Positions 6,893 to 18,390 are shown, counted from the stretch's first letter. The stretch is 45,783 bases of DNA from Alphaproteobacteria bacterium (GCA_022428185.1 JAKMCZ010000126.1:1-45783), one strand, 5' to 3'. Notes: generated by a model not told the origin, from the sequence alone. Numbers and translations are program-made.

Positions 6893-8744
6893 AGATAAAA
6901 TCAAATCTGTCAAAGCGCCAATGCAGGCCGTGGTGCATGCCGTCAATGTGGCGGTCGGCGATGCCGTGAGTGCCGGACAAGAACTGGTCATATTGGAAGC
7001 AATGAAAATGCAGCACGCCCTGGCCTCGCCGGTAGCGGGCAAGGTCACGGCGTTGAAATATGCGGTCGGCGAGGTGGTCGAAGAGGCCGCTTTGGTGTTT
7101 TCGGTGGAAGCAGGCGAGGTAGCAACCGATGTTGGCACAAAAGCCGAGACGCAAGACCTCGACGACGTGCGCGCCGATTTAGCTGAACTGCAAGCGCGGT
7201 TGGCGCGCACGCAAGATGCCAATCGGCCTGAAAAAATGGCTAAGCGACACGATAAGGGACATCGCTCGGCGCGCGAAAATGTTGACGATTTATGCGATGC
7301 GGACAGCTTCATCGAATACGGTCAGCTTATGGTCGCCGCGCAGCGCATGCGACGCGATTTGGACGACCTTATCGATAACACGCCGGCCGACGGGCTGGTG
7401 GCAGGTTTTGGCGCAGTTAATGGCGCGGATTTTGACGATGACGCAGCGCGCACTGCGGTGCTGGCCTATGACTATACCGTGCTGGCCGGGACGCAGGGCT
7501 TGTTCAATCACAAAAAGACCGACCGCGTTTTGGAAATGGCGCATGAATGGCAATTGCCGACCGTGTTTTACACTGAAGGCGGCGGCGGCCGACCGGGCGA
7601 TACTGATGCGTCGAAAATCTCCGGCGGTGGGCTTGATGTGATGACCTTTGCCACTTGGGCGCAAGCCAGCGGTGTCGCGCCACGCATAGCGGTTAATAAT
7701 GGTTATTGCTTTGCCGGTAATGCGGTCTTATTCGGCTGCGCCGATATCACCATCGCCACCAAAGACAGCTATATCGGCATGGGCGGACCGGCGATGATTG
7801 AAGGCGGCGGGCTGGGCGCGGTTGCGCCAACCGATGTCGGGCCGATGGATATTCAAACCGAAAATGGCGTGATTGATTTGCTGGCTGAAGATGAAGCCGA
7901 CGCGACCGCAATGGTCAAACAGCTTTTGTCTTATTTCCAGGGTGCGCTCAAAACCCATCAATGCGACGACCAGCGTAAACTGCGCCATGTCATTCCCGAA
8001 GACAGAAAGCGCGCTTATGATATGCGCACGGCGATTGAGATGATTGCTGATACGGGCAGCTTCATGGAACTGCGCCGCGCCTATGGTAAGGGCATGATTA
8101 CCGGCTTCATGCGCATTGAAGGGCGCCCCTTTGGTCTGATTGCCAATAATCCGGCGCATTTAGGCGGCGCGATTGATGCCGAGGCGGCAGAAAAAGCCGG
8201 TCGCTTTGTCCAGCTTTGCGACGGGTTTGAGCTGCCGATTGTTTCTTTCTGCGACACGCCGGGCTTTATGGTCGGGCCTGAACATGAAAAGTTCGGCACG
8301 GTGCGTCGTGCTTCTTCCATGTTGGTAGCCGGTGCCAGTATTTCTGTGCCGGTGTTCATGGTGGTGCTGCGCAAAGGCTATGGGCTGGGCGCGCAGGCAA
8401 TGGGCATGGGCAGTCTGCATGTGCCGCAAATGACGCTTGCTTGGCCGACCGGCGAGTTTGGTCCGATGGGGTTGGAGGGCGCGGTGCGCCTCGGCTATTC
8501 GAAAGAAATCGCTGCTGCCGGTGGCGAAGGCACAAAAGAGGGCGATGCGATTTTCAATAAATTGCTCAATGCGATGATTGCCAATGGCAAAGCCTTGAAC
8601 GCTGCCATGTATCACGAAATCGACGCGGTGATTGACCCAAAAGATACGCGCAGCTATTTGCTACGCGCGCTGAAATCCATGCCGGTTGGCAAAAAAGGTG
8701 GCGGTAAAGGCAGCGGCAAGCGCCCCTTTATCCCGACTTGGTAG
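6885..8744 (+). CDS. biotin carboxyl carrier-carboxyltransferase fusion (acyl-CoA carboxylase)
   Basis: This 619-residue protein joins an N-terminal biotinyl domain (about 5-72, with EAMKM and biotin-accepting Lys41) through a charged helical linker (75-115) to a full carboxyltransferase of the acyl-CoA carboxylase beta type (about 115-605). The second part has two crotonase-like halves, including the Gly-rich GGGGRPGDTD and SGGGLDVMTFATWAQ near residues 225-260 and SFCDTPGFMVGPEHE near residue 455. It should move CO2 from carboxybiotin to an acyl-CoA, but it lacks the ATP-grasp biotin carboxylase, which must come from another gene such as 15527-17530. A GTG at 6846 is an upstream alternative start, but ATG 6885 begins right at the biotinyl domain. 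Substrate unknown. Confidence 0.85.
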   Translation: MSKDKIKSVKAPMQAVVHAVNVAVGDAVSAGQELVILEAMKMQHALASPVAGKVTALKYAVGEVVEEAALVFSVEAGEVATDVGTKAETQDLDDVRADLAELQARLARTQDANRPEKMAKRHDKGHRSARENVDDLCDADSFIEYGQLMVAAQRMRRDLDDLIDNTPADGLVAGFGAVNGADFDDDAARTAVLAYDYTVLAGTQGLFNHKKTDRVLEMAHEWQLPTVFYTEGGGGRPGDTDASKISGGGLDVMTFATWAQASGVAPRIAVNNGYCFAGNAVLFGCADITIATKDSYIGMGGPAMIEGGGLGAVAPTDVGPMDIQTENGVIDLLAEDEADATAMVKQLLSYFQGALKTHQCDDQRKLRHVIPEDRKRAYDMRTAIEMIADTGSFMELRRAYGKGMITGFMRIEGRPFGLIANNPAHLGGAIDAEAAEKAGRFVQLCDGFELPIVSFCDTPGFMVGPEHEKFGTVRRASSMLVAGASISVPVFMVVLRKGYGLGAQAMGMGSLHVPQMTLAWPTGEFGPMGLEGAVRLGYSKEIAAAGGEGTKEGDAIFNKLLNAMIANGKALNAAMYHEIDAVIDPKDTRSYLLRALKSMPVGKKGGGKGSGKRPFIPTW

Positions 8745-8745
8745 G

Positions 8746-9957
8746 TTAGCCTGCTAACGCACCTTTTTCAGCCAATGCGTCAATCGCGGTGTCGTCAAAG
8801 CCCAATTCGCGCATAATTTCGCGGCTGTGTTGTCCGTGGCTTGGGCTTGGTTCCGCTAAAGAGGTTGCCGCGCCGGAAAACAAAACCGGCGGGGTTGGCG
8901 CGGTCAGCTTGCCCATATTTTCGGTGACATAGGTTTCCAGTGCACCGATGGCTTGCACTTGTTCATTGTGACTAACCGTGCTGCGGGTTTCGCATTGCGT
9001 GCTTGGAATATCGGCAGCCTCAAACGCGCTCATCACCTCAGCCATTGAAAGCTCGGTCACACCAGCCTTCAGCACTTTCATAATATCGGGCAGGTTCATC
9101 ATTCGCGCGGGCAGGTTGGCAAAGCGCTCATCATCTTTCAAATCTTCGCGATCAATCAGTTTCAAAATCGCTTCCCAATGGTTATCGGTCAAAGCGGTGC
9201 AGGCAATCGAGCCGTCTTTTGTGTTGAGCACTTGATAGCTTTCCGACATGGGCGGCATGTCGAGCACATCATCATCATGCAGCGTGTGCCCCATCATGCC
9301 GTCGGGCCACATGAAAGCGAGGCAGGCATGCAGCATGGAAATATCAATATGTTGGCCTTCGCCGGTGCTGGCGCGCGCCACCAGCGCCGCCGTGGCAGCT
9401 TGCGCTACCGTATAGGCGGTCACCTTGTCGCAAATCAGCATTTTGATGAAGTCATAATCAGGGTCGCCCTCATAGTCGCCGCCTTGCATACCAGTGAGGC
9501 CGCTAATGCCCTGAATGACATGGTCATAAGCCGGACGATGTGCCAACGGGCCGACCGTGCCGAAACCGGTGACCGATACATTGACCAGACGCGGATTAAG
9601 CGCGTGCATCACCTCGGCGCCAATGCCCAGCGCATCCATTACGCCCGGGCGATAATTGTTCAGCATAATATCGGCATCAGCAGCCAGTCGCTTGACCGCC
9701 TCAAGCCCGCTTTCGTTTTTCAGGTCGATAGCCAGCGAGCGTTTGCCGCGATTGCAATTATGAAACAGTGCCGATTGACCGTTTTTTTGACTGCCGACAT
9801 AGCGCATCGGGTCGCCCATCAGCACCGGTTCGACTTTCACCACTTCAGCACCTTGCGAGCGCATCATCATCGCTGCCAAAGAGCAGGTTATCATGGTCGA
9901 CATTTCGACGACACGCAGCCCTGCAAGTGGTTTTTCAGCTGTCGGTTTATCACTCAT
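8746..9957 (-). CDS. family III CoA-transferase (CaiB/BaiF type)
   Basis: This 403-residue enzyme belongs to the formyl-CoA transferase-like family, which moves CoA between carboxylic acids through an enzyme-bound aspartyl intermediate. Recognisable parts are GLRVVEMSTMITCSLAAMM, the GAEVVKVEP strand, NRGKRSLAIDLK, DIMLNNYRPGVMDALG, SVTGFGTVGP and ARASTGEGQHIDISML. By position the catalytic Asp is probably Asp177 in LICDKVT. It lies 76 bases downstream of the acyl-CoA dehydrogenase at 10034, on the same strand, so the pair probably forms one leftward transcript that activates a carboxylic acid and desaturates its CoA ester. The acid is not known. Confidence 0.9.
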   Translation of the reverse strand: MSDKPTAEKPLAGLRVVEMSTMITCSLAAMMMRSQGAEVVKVEPVLMGDPMRYVGSQKNGQSALFHNCNRGKRSLAIDLKNESGLEAVKRLAADADIMLNNYRPGVMDALGIGAEVMHALNPRLVNVSVTGFGTVGPLAHRPAYDHVIQGISGLTGMQGGDYEGDPDYDFIKMLICDKVTAYTVAQAATAALVARASTGEGQHIDISMLHACLAFMWPDGMMGHTLHDDDVLDMPPMSESYQVLNTKDGSIACTALTDNHWEAILKLIDREDLKDDERFANLPARMMNLPDIMKVLKAGVTELSMAEVMSAFEAADIPSTQCETRSTVSHNEQVQAIGALETYVTENMGKLTAPTPPVLFSGAATSLAEPSPSHGQHSREIMRELGFDDTAIDALAEKGALAG

Positions 9958-10033
9958 TACGCCCTCCCAAACACAATTTCAAAAATGCTAGGAGAGAGAA
10001 TGAGCGTGGTCAATAGGCGACAAGCGCATCAGC

Positions 10034-11191
10034 CTAAAGGCCCATCAGACGAACACTCAAATCGCGCATGATTTCTTCCGAACCGCCGCCAATCGCTTGC
10101 ACTTTAACTTCGCGGTAAATCCGTTCGACCGCATTGCCACGCAAATAACCCGCGCCGCCCATAATCTGCATCGCGTCGCTGGCATTTTTTTCAAGATTGG
10201 TTGAGCAGAAAAATTTCAGTTTGGAAATTTCAGCCAAGGCTTTTTCGCCACGATTGAACAACTCACCGACCTGATTGAGGTAAGCGTCCATCGCGTCAAT
10301 GCGCGCCGATATATCAGCCAGCTTGTGGCGTATGACCTGATGGGTGATGAGTTTGTCGCCAAAGGTTTCGCGGTCTTGCGCGTAAGCTACGCAATCATCG
10401 AACAGGCGCATCGACATGCCGGTCATCTGCGCCGCCATCAAATAACGCTCATAGTTGAAATTATTCATAATGGCGTAAAAGCCCTTATTTTCTTCGCCCA
10501 TTAAATGGTCGGCAGGGACCCGACAGTCGTCGAAATACAGCGTCGCCGTATCCGATGCCCACCAGCCCATTTTGCGCTCAATCGGTGTGCGCGAAAAACC
10601 GGGCGCGTCGGCATCGACGAAAAACAGCGAAATGCCACCCATGCCTTGCGATTTGGCATCGTCGCCACCGGTGCGCGCGGCAACCACGAAATAGCTGGCT
10701 TGCATGCCGCCAGTGATGAACATTTTCTGGCCGTTCAACACCCATTCATTGCCGTCTTTGCGCGCCGTGGTTTTGATATTGGCAACGTCCGATCCGCCGC
10801 CCGGCTCGGTAATGCCTAGCGCGCCGCCTTTTTTACCCGACAGCAAATCCGGTAGCGCGCGCGCTTTAATCTCATCATTGGCAAGCTCGGTCAGCGGCTT
10901 CAGCATGATAGAGCGCGAACCGACACTCGCCATCACGCCACCGGCCGACGACCGCCCCATCTCAATGCCGACCGCTTTGCGCATATGCATATCGTCAAAG
11001 CCCAGTCCGCCATATTCTTCCGGAATGTCGAAGCCGAAAACGCCAAGCGCGCAGACCTTCTCATTGACCTCATGCGGATAGCAACCCGCTTCGTCCCAGT
11101 CATCGACATGCGGATTTATCTCAGTTTCCATGAATTTGCGCACACTATCTTGAAAGGCGCGGCGCTCTTCGGTCTCAAACGGGTTCAGCAT
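10034..11191 (-). CDS. acyl-CoA dehydrogenase (isovaleryl/long-chain type active site)
   Basis: This 385-residue flavoenzyme makes the alpha-beta double bond of an acyl-CoA. FAD/substrate motifs are visible: ALGITEPGGGSDVANI near 124-140, WVLNGQKMFIT near 150-160, and the C-terminal AIGGGSEEIMRDL. By eye, the usual medium-chain catalytic Glu position in the C-terminal motif is Gly368. Instead, Glu248 in NNFNYERYLMA sits where isovaleryl-CoA and long-chain dehydrogenases keep their base on helix G. This favours a branched or bulky acyl chain. It is first in a leftward pair with the CoA-transferase and divergent from the AtuA operon across a 104-base gap. Confidence 0.9.
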   Translation of the reverse strand: MLNPFETEERRAFQDSVRKFMETEINPHVDDWDEAGCYPHEVNEKVCALGVFGFDIPEEYGGLGFDDMHMRKAVGIEMGRSSAGGVMASVGSRSIMLKPLTELANDEIKARALPDLLSGKKGGALGITEPGGGSDVANIKTTARKDGNEWVLNGQKMFITGGMQASYFVVAARTGGDDAKSQGMGGISLFFVDADAPGFSRTPIERKMGWWASDTATLYFDDCRVPADHLMGEENKGFYAIMNNFNYERYLMAAQMTGMSMRLFDDCVAYAQDRETFGDKLITHQVIRHKLADISARIDAMDAYLNQVGELFNRGEKALAEISKLKFFCSTNLEKNASDAMQIMGGAGYLRGNAVERIYREVKVQAIGGGSEEIMRDLSVRLMGL

Positions 11192-11248
11192 GGTTTTCCT
11201 CCAGCGAAAACATCAGCAAAAAGAGACGCATATGGTGGCCTGTTCGTC

Positions 11249-11276
11249 TTTACAAAGCAAGTTTGCGCGTTAACAT
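11249..11276 (+). promoter_or_regulatory. candidate sigma70-type promoter of the AtuA operon
   Basis: TTTACA at 11249-11254 and TAACAT at 11271-11276 are 16 bases apart. They sit in the gap between the divergent acyl-CoA dehydrogenase and the AtuA-like gene, about 20 bases ahead of the ATG at 11296. The match to the -35 box is good (5/6) and to the -10 box moderate (4/6). It is a prediction from pattern only. Confidence 0.3.
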
Positions 11277-11295
11277 TCCGGCGCAGGGAGATTTT

Positions 11296-13077
11296 ATGGG
11301 AAACGCAATAAGAATTGGCGGTGCCAGCGGCTATTGGGGTGAAAGCATGATGGCGACGCCGCAGCTTTTACAGGTCGAGGGCATGGATTATCTGGTCTAT
11401 GATTTTCTGGCCGAGATTACCATGTCGATTTTGGCGCGGGCGCGGAGCAATAATCCCGATGCCGGATTTGCCACTGATTTTATCACCGGCGTGTTGAAGC
11501 CGAATTTGCGCGAGATTGCTGAAAAGCGCGTCAAAATTTTGACCAATGCGGGCGGGGTCAATCCTGCCGCCTGTGGCGCGGCGGCGCGCGCCTTGATTGC
11601 CGAGGCCGGACTGGAATTGAAAGTTGCCGTCATCAGCGGTGATGACCTAATCGACCGAAACGCCGATTTTGCCGACAAAAAAGACATGTTTTCAGGCAGT
11701 GACTGTCCGCCGACCGAGACGCTGGCAAGCGTGAACGCTTATCTTGGTGGTTTTCCGGTCGCCGCCGCGCTTGATGCGGGGGCTGATATTGTCATTACCG
11801 GTCGCAGCGTCGACAGCGCGGTGACATTGGGTGCATGTATCCATGCGTTTGGCTGGCAAGCGAGCGATTTGGACAAATTGGCGGCAGGGTCGCTCGCCGG
11901 TCATATTATCGAATGTGGGCCGCAAGCGAGCGGCGGAAATTTCACCGACTGGCGGCTATCGGGCGATATTGCCGATATCGGCTATCCGTTTATTGATATT
12001 GATGCCGAGGGCGTGTTCAGCGTGTCGAAGCCTGAGGGCACGAGCGGGGTGGTTAATGTCGGCACGGTGTCGGAACAAATGCTTTACGAAATCGGCGACC
12101 CGCAAGCCTATTTGCTGCCCGATGTAACCTGCGATTTCGCGCAAGTGACGATTGAGGAAACCGCGCCCGATACGGTGCGCGTTGCCAATGCAAAGGGCAC
12201 GACACCGCCCGACAGCTATAAAGTGTGTGCCACTTATGCTGATGGCTTTCGGGCCGGAACGCTGATGAGTTTTGTCGGCATTGATGCGGCTCCAAAAGCG
12301 CGCCATTTTGCCGATGCCGCTTTTGCGCGCGCGCGCGCCGTGTTGCGGCAGCACAATCTGGCGGATTATAGCGAGACCAGCGTTGAAGTTTTGGGCGATG
12401 ACAGCCAGTTTGGTGATGCGACCGCCAATCCGGTGAGCCGCGAAGTGGTTTTGAAAATTGCCGCCAAACATGACACGCAAGCCGGTTGTGGCGCGCTGCT
12501 GAAAGAAATAAGCGGCCTCGGTTTAGCCACCCCCGCCGGTCTGTCAATTTTTGCCGGTTCGCGCGCCAAGCCGTCGCCGGTTGTGCGCTTGTTTTCCTTC
12601 CTGCTGCCAAAGGGTGAGCTTGCCATTGATATTGACGTCGACGGCACAGTGACAAAATTTAGCGAGGCGCAAGCCGTGTCAGGTGACGCGCCGCCAAGCA
12701 TTGGCGCGCCAGATGCGCCCGAACAGGGCGGCACGGTCGACGTGCCTCTGGTCAAGCTGGCTTGGGGACGTTCGGGCGATAAAGGCAATAAAGCCAATAT
12801 TGGCATTATCGCGCGCGATGCCGCTTACATGCCCTATATTTGGGCGGCGTTGGACGAAGCGACCATTCGCAAGCGTTTCGGGCATTTTATGGCTGAGGGT
12901 AGTGGCTTCAAACGCTATTATCTGCCCGGCAGCCATGCGATGAATATTTTAATTGATGAAGCGTTGGGCGGCGGCGGCACTGCCAGCCTGCGCAATGACC
13001 CGCAGGGTAAGGCCTATGCACAAATCCTGCTTGATCACCCTATTGCCATTCCGGAAAACCTAGCGGAGTCCCTCTAA
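11296..13077 (+). CDS. atuA: AtuA-like acyclic terpene utilization family protein (DUF1446)
   Basis: This 593-residue protein fits the AtuA family. AtuA is encoded with the geranyl-CoA pathway of Pseudomonas, but its reaction is unknown. The N-terminal DUF1446 domain (about 1-450) shows RIGGASGYWGES, DYLVYDFLAEITMSIL, VKILTNAGGVNPAACG and DIVITGRSVDSAVTLG. The C-terminal 100 residues (from VPLVKLAWGRSGDKGNKANIG to IAIPENLA) are the AtuA-type ferredoxin-fold domain, which in other proteins is a separate short chain. I chose ATG 11296, seven bases after AGGGAG; upstream in-frame starts lack a ribosome site. First gene of a seven-gene operon; its stop overlaps the carboxylase beta start (TAATG). 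Confidence 0.88.
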   Translation: MGNAIRIGGASGYWGESMMATPQLLQVEGMDYLVYDFLAEITMSILARARSNNPDAGFATDFITGVLKPNLREIAEKRVKILTNAGGVNPAACGAAARALIAEAGLELKVAVISGDDLIDRNADFADKKDMFSGSDCPPTETLASVNAYLGGFPVAAALDAGADIVITGRSVDSAVTLGACIHAFGWQASDLDKLAAGSLAGHIIECGPQASGGNFTDWRLSGDIADIGYPFIDIDAEGVFSVSKPEGTSGVVNVGTVSEQMLYEIGDPQAYLLPDVTCDFAQVTIEETAPDTVRVANAKGTTPPDSYKVCATYADGFRAGTLMSFVGIDAAPKARHFADAAFARARAVLRQHNLADYSETSVEVLGDDSQFGDATANPVSREVVLKIAAKHDTQAGCGALLKEISGLGLATPAGLSIFAGSRAKPSPVVRLFSFLLPKGELAIDIDVDGTVTKFSEAQAVSGDAPPSIGAPDAPEQGGTVDVPLVKLAWGRSGDKGNKANIGIIARDAAYMPYIWAALDEATIRKRFGHFMAEGSGFKRYYLPGSHAMNILIDEALGGGGTASLRNDPQGKAYAQILLDHPIAIPENLAESL

Positions 13078-14699
13078 TGTCGGTGTTTGAATCAAAACTG
13101 GATACAAAATCAGAAACCTATGCGAAAAACCGCGACGGGCAGCTTGAGAAAATAGCCCATTTGCGCATGCTGGAAGCGCGCGCCGAGGCGGCATCAGAAA
13201 AGCGTCGCCCGCGTTTTGAGGAGCGCGGTCAGTTAACCCCGCGCGATCGTTTGGCGCAATTGCTTGACCCGGGCATGCCCTATTTGCCGCTTTACAATAT
13301 GGCGAGCTATTGCGTCGATGACCCTGACCGCGACACGTCGATACCCGGCGGCTCGGTGCTGGCGGGCATCGGTTATGTATCGGGTGTGCGCTGCATGGTC
13401 TGTGTCGCTGATAGCGGCATTAATGCCGGTGCGGCAACCGAAATGGGCTTCCGTAAAAATTTGGAAGCCATGAAAATTGCCTTGCAGAATAAGTTGCCTT
13501 TCATTCATCTGGTGGAAAGCGCCGGTGCCAATCTGATGCAATATAAAGTCGAGCTATGGGCGCATGGCGGCGGCGTGTTTTGCAGTCTCGGTCGCCTGAG
13601 TGCGGCGGGGATTCCGACCATGACCGTGCTGCACGGCCCATCGACAGCGGGCGGGGCGTATATGCCCGGCATGTCTGATTATAATGTTGGCGTCAAACAT
13701 AATGGCATGGCCGCTTTGGGCGGCGCGGCATTGGTGCAGGCGGCAACCGGCGAGATAGCCGATGAGCGTCAACTTGGGGGCAGCGAAATGCATGCCTCGG
13801 TTTCAGGCTTGATTGAATATTTGGCTGAAGATGATGCGGACGGGCTGCGTCAGATTCGCGATGTGGTCGCCAATATCGGTTGGAATGAGCATTGCGCCCC
13901 TTTGCCGGAGCGCGATTTTGCGGAGCCGCTTTATGATGCCGAAGAAATTTTAGGTCTGGTGCCGGTGGATTATAAAATCCCTTATGACAGCCGCGAATTG
14001 ATAGCGCGTCTGGTTGACGGTTCAGAATTCACCGAATTCAAATCGCGCTTTGGTCCGAATTTGGTTTGTGTGCAAACCCGTATATTCGGTCATCCGGTCG
14101 GGTTGGTCGCGAATAATGGCCCGATGGGCCCCGATGAAGCAGCCAAAGGCGCGCATTTTTTCCAGATTGTCGATCAAGCAAACACACCGCTGGTGTTTCT
14201 CAATAATATCACCGGCTATATGGTCGGCACGGAATATGAGCAAAAAGGCATGATTAAGCACGGCTCGAAAATGATTCAAGCGGTGTCGAATATTCGTGTT
14301 CCGAAATTGTCATTTTATGTCGGCGCGTCTTACGGCGCGGGCAATTATGGCATGGCGGGTTATGGCTTTGACCCGGATTTTCTCTTCACTTGGCCCGGCG
14401 CAATGACCGGTGTGATGAGCGGTGAAAGCGCGGCGGGAACGATGGAGACGGTGGCGCTCAATGCTGCCAAACGGCGCGGTGTCGAACCGGATATGGAGGC
14501 GTTAGCCAAGCAGCGCGCCGCTATTGAAGCTGTTTTCGCGGCGCAAGAAGATGCGTTTTTCACGTCCGGTCGGTTGCTTGACCACGGGGTTGTCGACCCG
14601 CGCGACACGCGCAAGATTTTGGGCTTTACGCTGGAAACGATTTGGGAGCGCGAACACCGCACGCTGAACCCCAACGCTTTCGGCGTTGGCAGAATGTAA
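13077..14699 (+). CDS. acyl-CoA carboxylase beta subunit (carboxyltransferase)
   Basis: This 540-residue carboxyltransferase pairs with the alpha subunit at 15527 to carboxylate an acyl-CoA. The size and two-half crotonase fold match methylcrotonyl- and geranyl-CoA carboxylase beta chains: LTPRDRLAQLLDPG near 45, VESAGANLMQ near 145, GPSTAGGAYMPGMSDYN near 190, and LFLNNITGYMVG-like LVFLNNITGYMVGTEYE near 370. The region that in methylcrotonyl-CoA carboxylases reads roughly MWPNARISVMGGEQAA is here TWPGAMTGVMSGESAAG, a clear departure suggesting a different substrate. Context (AtuA, AtuE/LiuC-like hydratase) points to a branched or terpenoid 2-enoyl-CoA. The start overlaps the upstream stop. 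Confidence 0.88.
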   Translation: MSVFESKLDTKSETYAKNRDGQLEKIAHLRMLEARAEAASEKRRPRFEERGQLTPRDRLAQLLDPGMPYLPLYNMASYCVDDPDRDTSIPGGSVLAGIGYVSGVRCMVCVADSGINAGAATEMGFRKNLEAMKIALQNKLPFIHLVESAGANLMQYKVELWAHGGGVFCSLGRLSAAGIPTMTVLHGPSTAGGAYMPGMSDYNVGVKHNGMAALGGAALVQAATGEIADERQLGGSEMHASVSGLIEYLAEDDADGLRQIRDVVANIGWNEHCAPLPERDFAEPLYDAEEILGLVPVDYKIPYDSRELIARLVDGSEFTEFKSRFGPNLVCVQTRIFGHPVGLVANNGPMGPDEAAKGAHFFQIVDQANTPLVFLNNITGYMVGTEYEQKGMIKHGSKMIQAVSNIRVPKLSFYVGASYGAGNYGMAGYGFDPDFLFTWPGAMTGVMSGESAAGTMETVALNAAKRRGVEPDMEALAKQRAAIEAVFAAQEDAFFTSGRLLDHGVVDPRDTRKILGFTLETIWEREHRTLNPNAFGVGRM

Positions 14700-14720
14700 T
14701 TGGGAATTAGGGAGAGCGTC

Positions 14721-15524
14721 ATGCAAGCACCGGATACAAGCGTTGTCATTTTGGAAGAAGACCGCGATTGGGCGACCGTCTGGCTTAACCGCCCCGAGGT
14801 GCGCAATGCCATGTCGGACGAGTTGATGAGCGATTTGCAGGCGATTTTTGATTATCTGAAAACCCGCAAGGATATTCGCGGCATCACCGTGCGCGGCAAA
14901 GGCGAGGCGTTTTGTGCCGGTGGTGATTTGAAGGGCTTTAAGAATAATTTCCAGGCCGTGCGAACGGACGAAGAAGTTATTGAGGACAATTCCAAAATGG
15001 GGCGTTTCTTTTTGACCGTGCGCTCTATGCCGCAAGTGATTATTTTCGTGCTGCACGGCGCGGCGATGGCGGGCGGTCTGGGTATGGCCTCTGCTGCCGA
15101 TATTGTGATTGCCGTTAAGGATACCAAAATGGCACTGACTGAAACCGCTATCGGCATTGTGCCGGCGCAAATCGGTCGCTATATCGTCGCCCGAACCGGC
15201 GATATTAAAGCGCGCCGCATCATGCTGACCGGACATCGTTTTACCGCGCTTGAAGGGGCTGATTATGGGCTCGTCGATTTTGCCGTTGATGATATGCAAG
15301 CGGCTGAGGCGCAACTTGCCGATTTGGTGGCCGGCGTGCGCCGTTGTGCGCCCGGTGCTAATGCGGCGACCAAAGAATTGCTGGAAGCCAATAAACATCT
15401 CGATGACACCGCGATGATACGTTATGCGGGCGAAGCATTTTCAAAAAGCGTGAAGAGCGAAGAAGGCGAAGAGGGTGTTGCGTCATTTCTTGAAAAGCGC
15501 AAACCGAATTGGGTGCAGGAATAA
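14721..15524 (+). CDS. enoyl-CoA hydratase (AtuE/LiuC-like)
   Basis: This 267-residue crotonase-family protein should add water to the carboxylated enoyl-CoA. EAFCAGGDLKGF near residues 63-74 and GAAMAGGLGMASAADIVIA near 115-133 form the oxyanion hole and CoA site. ALTETAIGIVPAQIGRYIV near 140-158 carries the P-A-x-I-x-x-Y pattern I associate with methylglutaconyl-CoA hydratase (LiuC) and isohexenylglutaconyl-CoA hydratase (AtuE), not with ordinary fatty acid hydratases. ATG 14721 follows AGGGAGAG. It sits between the carboxylase beta and alpha genes, the same order as in known liu and atu clusters, which supports the role. Confidence 0.87.
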   Translation: MQAPDTSVVILEEDRDWATVWLNRPEVRNAMSDELMSDLQAIFDYLKTRKDIRGITVRGKGEAFCAGGDLKGFKNNFQAVRTDEEVIEDNSKMGRFFLTVRSMPQVIIFVLHGAAMAGGLGMASAADIVIAVKDTKMALTETAIGIVPAQIGRYIVARTGDIKARRIMLTGHRFTALEGADYGLVDFAVDDMQAAEAQLADLVAGVRRCAPGANAATKELLEANKHLDDTAMIRYAGEAFSKSVKSEEGEEGVASFLEKRKPNWVQE

Positions 15525-15526
15525 TC

Positions 15527-17530
<2,004 letters not shown>

Positions 17531-17551
17531 AAATCAGACGAGGAGACGACC

Positions 17552-18349
17552 ATGTTGCAAGAAGCACTGGATTTTAAAGCGGAATGCGATGCGCTTTACG
17601 CATTGATGAAAGATTTGGACGATGCATCGTTTGATGCGCCAACCCAGTTTAAGGGGTGGACGCTCAATAATGTGCTTGAGCATTTGCATATGTGGAACTG
17701 GGCCGCCAATGAGAGCTATGTCGATGAAGAAAATTTTGTCAGTTGGCTTGGCGGTGTGTTGAAAGCGATGGCCGGCAGTGGCGGTATGCGCGATTATGAA
17801 GCGGAATGGAATGGCGGCAAAAAAGGGCAGGAACTACTCGCCATTTGGCACGATTTTTATTCCGATATGGCGGCGCGCTTTGTCGAAGTTGACCCGAAGA
17901 AGCGGTTGAAATGGGCCGGGCCTGATATGAGTGCGCGTTCATCTATCTCGGCGCGGCTCATGGAAACGTGGGCGCATGGGCAAGAGGTTTTTGACCAGCT
18001 TGGTGCGGTGCGCCAAAACACTGACACCATTCGCTCAATCGCGGTTTTGGGAACAAACACATTTGGTTGGACTTATGCGACCCGCGACCAAACGCCGCCG
18101 GGCCCGATGCCTTACGTCAAACTGACCGCCCCGTCGGGTGAAATTTGGCAGTTTGGCGAGCCCTCTGAAGATGAACGTATTGAGGGCGCAGCGGCAGATT
18201 TCTGCCAAGTTGTGACACAGGTGCGAAACATTGCCGACACTGATTTGACCGTCACCGGCACCGTTGCAGAGGATTGGATGTCGAAAGCGCAATGTTTTGC
18301 AGGCGCGCCCGAAACCCCACCTGCGCCGGGTTCGCGCTTCACAAAATAG
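17552..18349 (+). CDS. TIGR03084 family metal-binding protein (DinB/maleylpyruvate isomerase fold)
   Basis: This 265-residue protein fits the TIGR03084 family, relatives of mycothiol-dependent maleylpyruvate isomerase with a DinB-like four-helix bundle. The N-terminal WTLNNVLEHLHMWNWAAN (about 36-53, with His44 and His46) and METWAHGQEVFDQLG near residue 140 contain the His residues expected to bind a metal. The C-terminal part (from PPGPMPYVKLTAPSGE) is a small alpha/beta domain. The reaction is unknown. It lies in the middle of the carboxylase operon, which suggests a step or protective role in the same acyl-CoA pathway. A GAGGAGACG ribosome site precedes the ATG. Confidence 0.85.
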   Translation: MLQEALDFKAECDALYALMKDLDDASFDAPTQFKGWTLNNVLEHLHMWNWAANESYVDEENFVSWLGGVLKAMAGSGGMRDYEAEWNGGKKGQELLAIWHDFYSDMAARFVEVDPKKRLKWAGPDMSARSSISARLMETWAHGQEVFDQLGAVRQNTDTIRSIAVLGTNTFGWTYATRDQTPPGPMPYVKLTAPSGEIWQFGEPSEDERIEGAAADFCQVVTQVRNIADTDLTVTGTVAEDWMSKAQCFAGAPETPPAPGSRFTK

Positions 18350-18390
18350 CCGACGCTTGCTAGACAAAAAATAGAAGAAAGAGATTTTCC

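Noticed and set aside
8745..8769. Terminator between the BCCP-carboxyltransferase and the CoA-transferase
   Set aside because: GTTAG/CTAAC gives only five pairs, the T run is separated from the stem, and the stretch is part of the CoA-transferase coding end; too weak to call.
12321..12340. Alternating GC run as a simple repeat or Z-DNA element
   Set aside because: It lies inside the AtuA-like coding sequence and encodes a normal Ala/Arg stretch; a similar run at 16970 is also coding.
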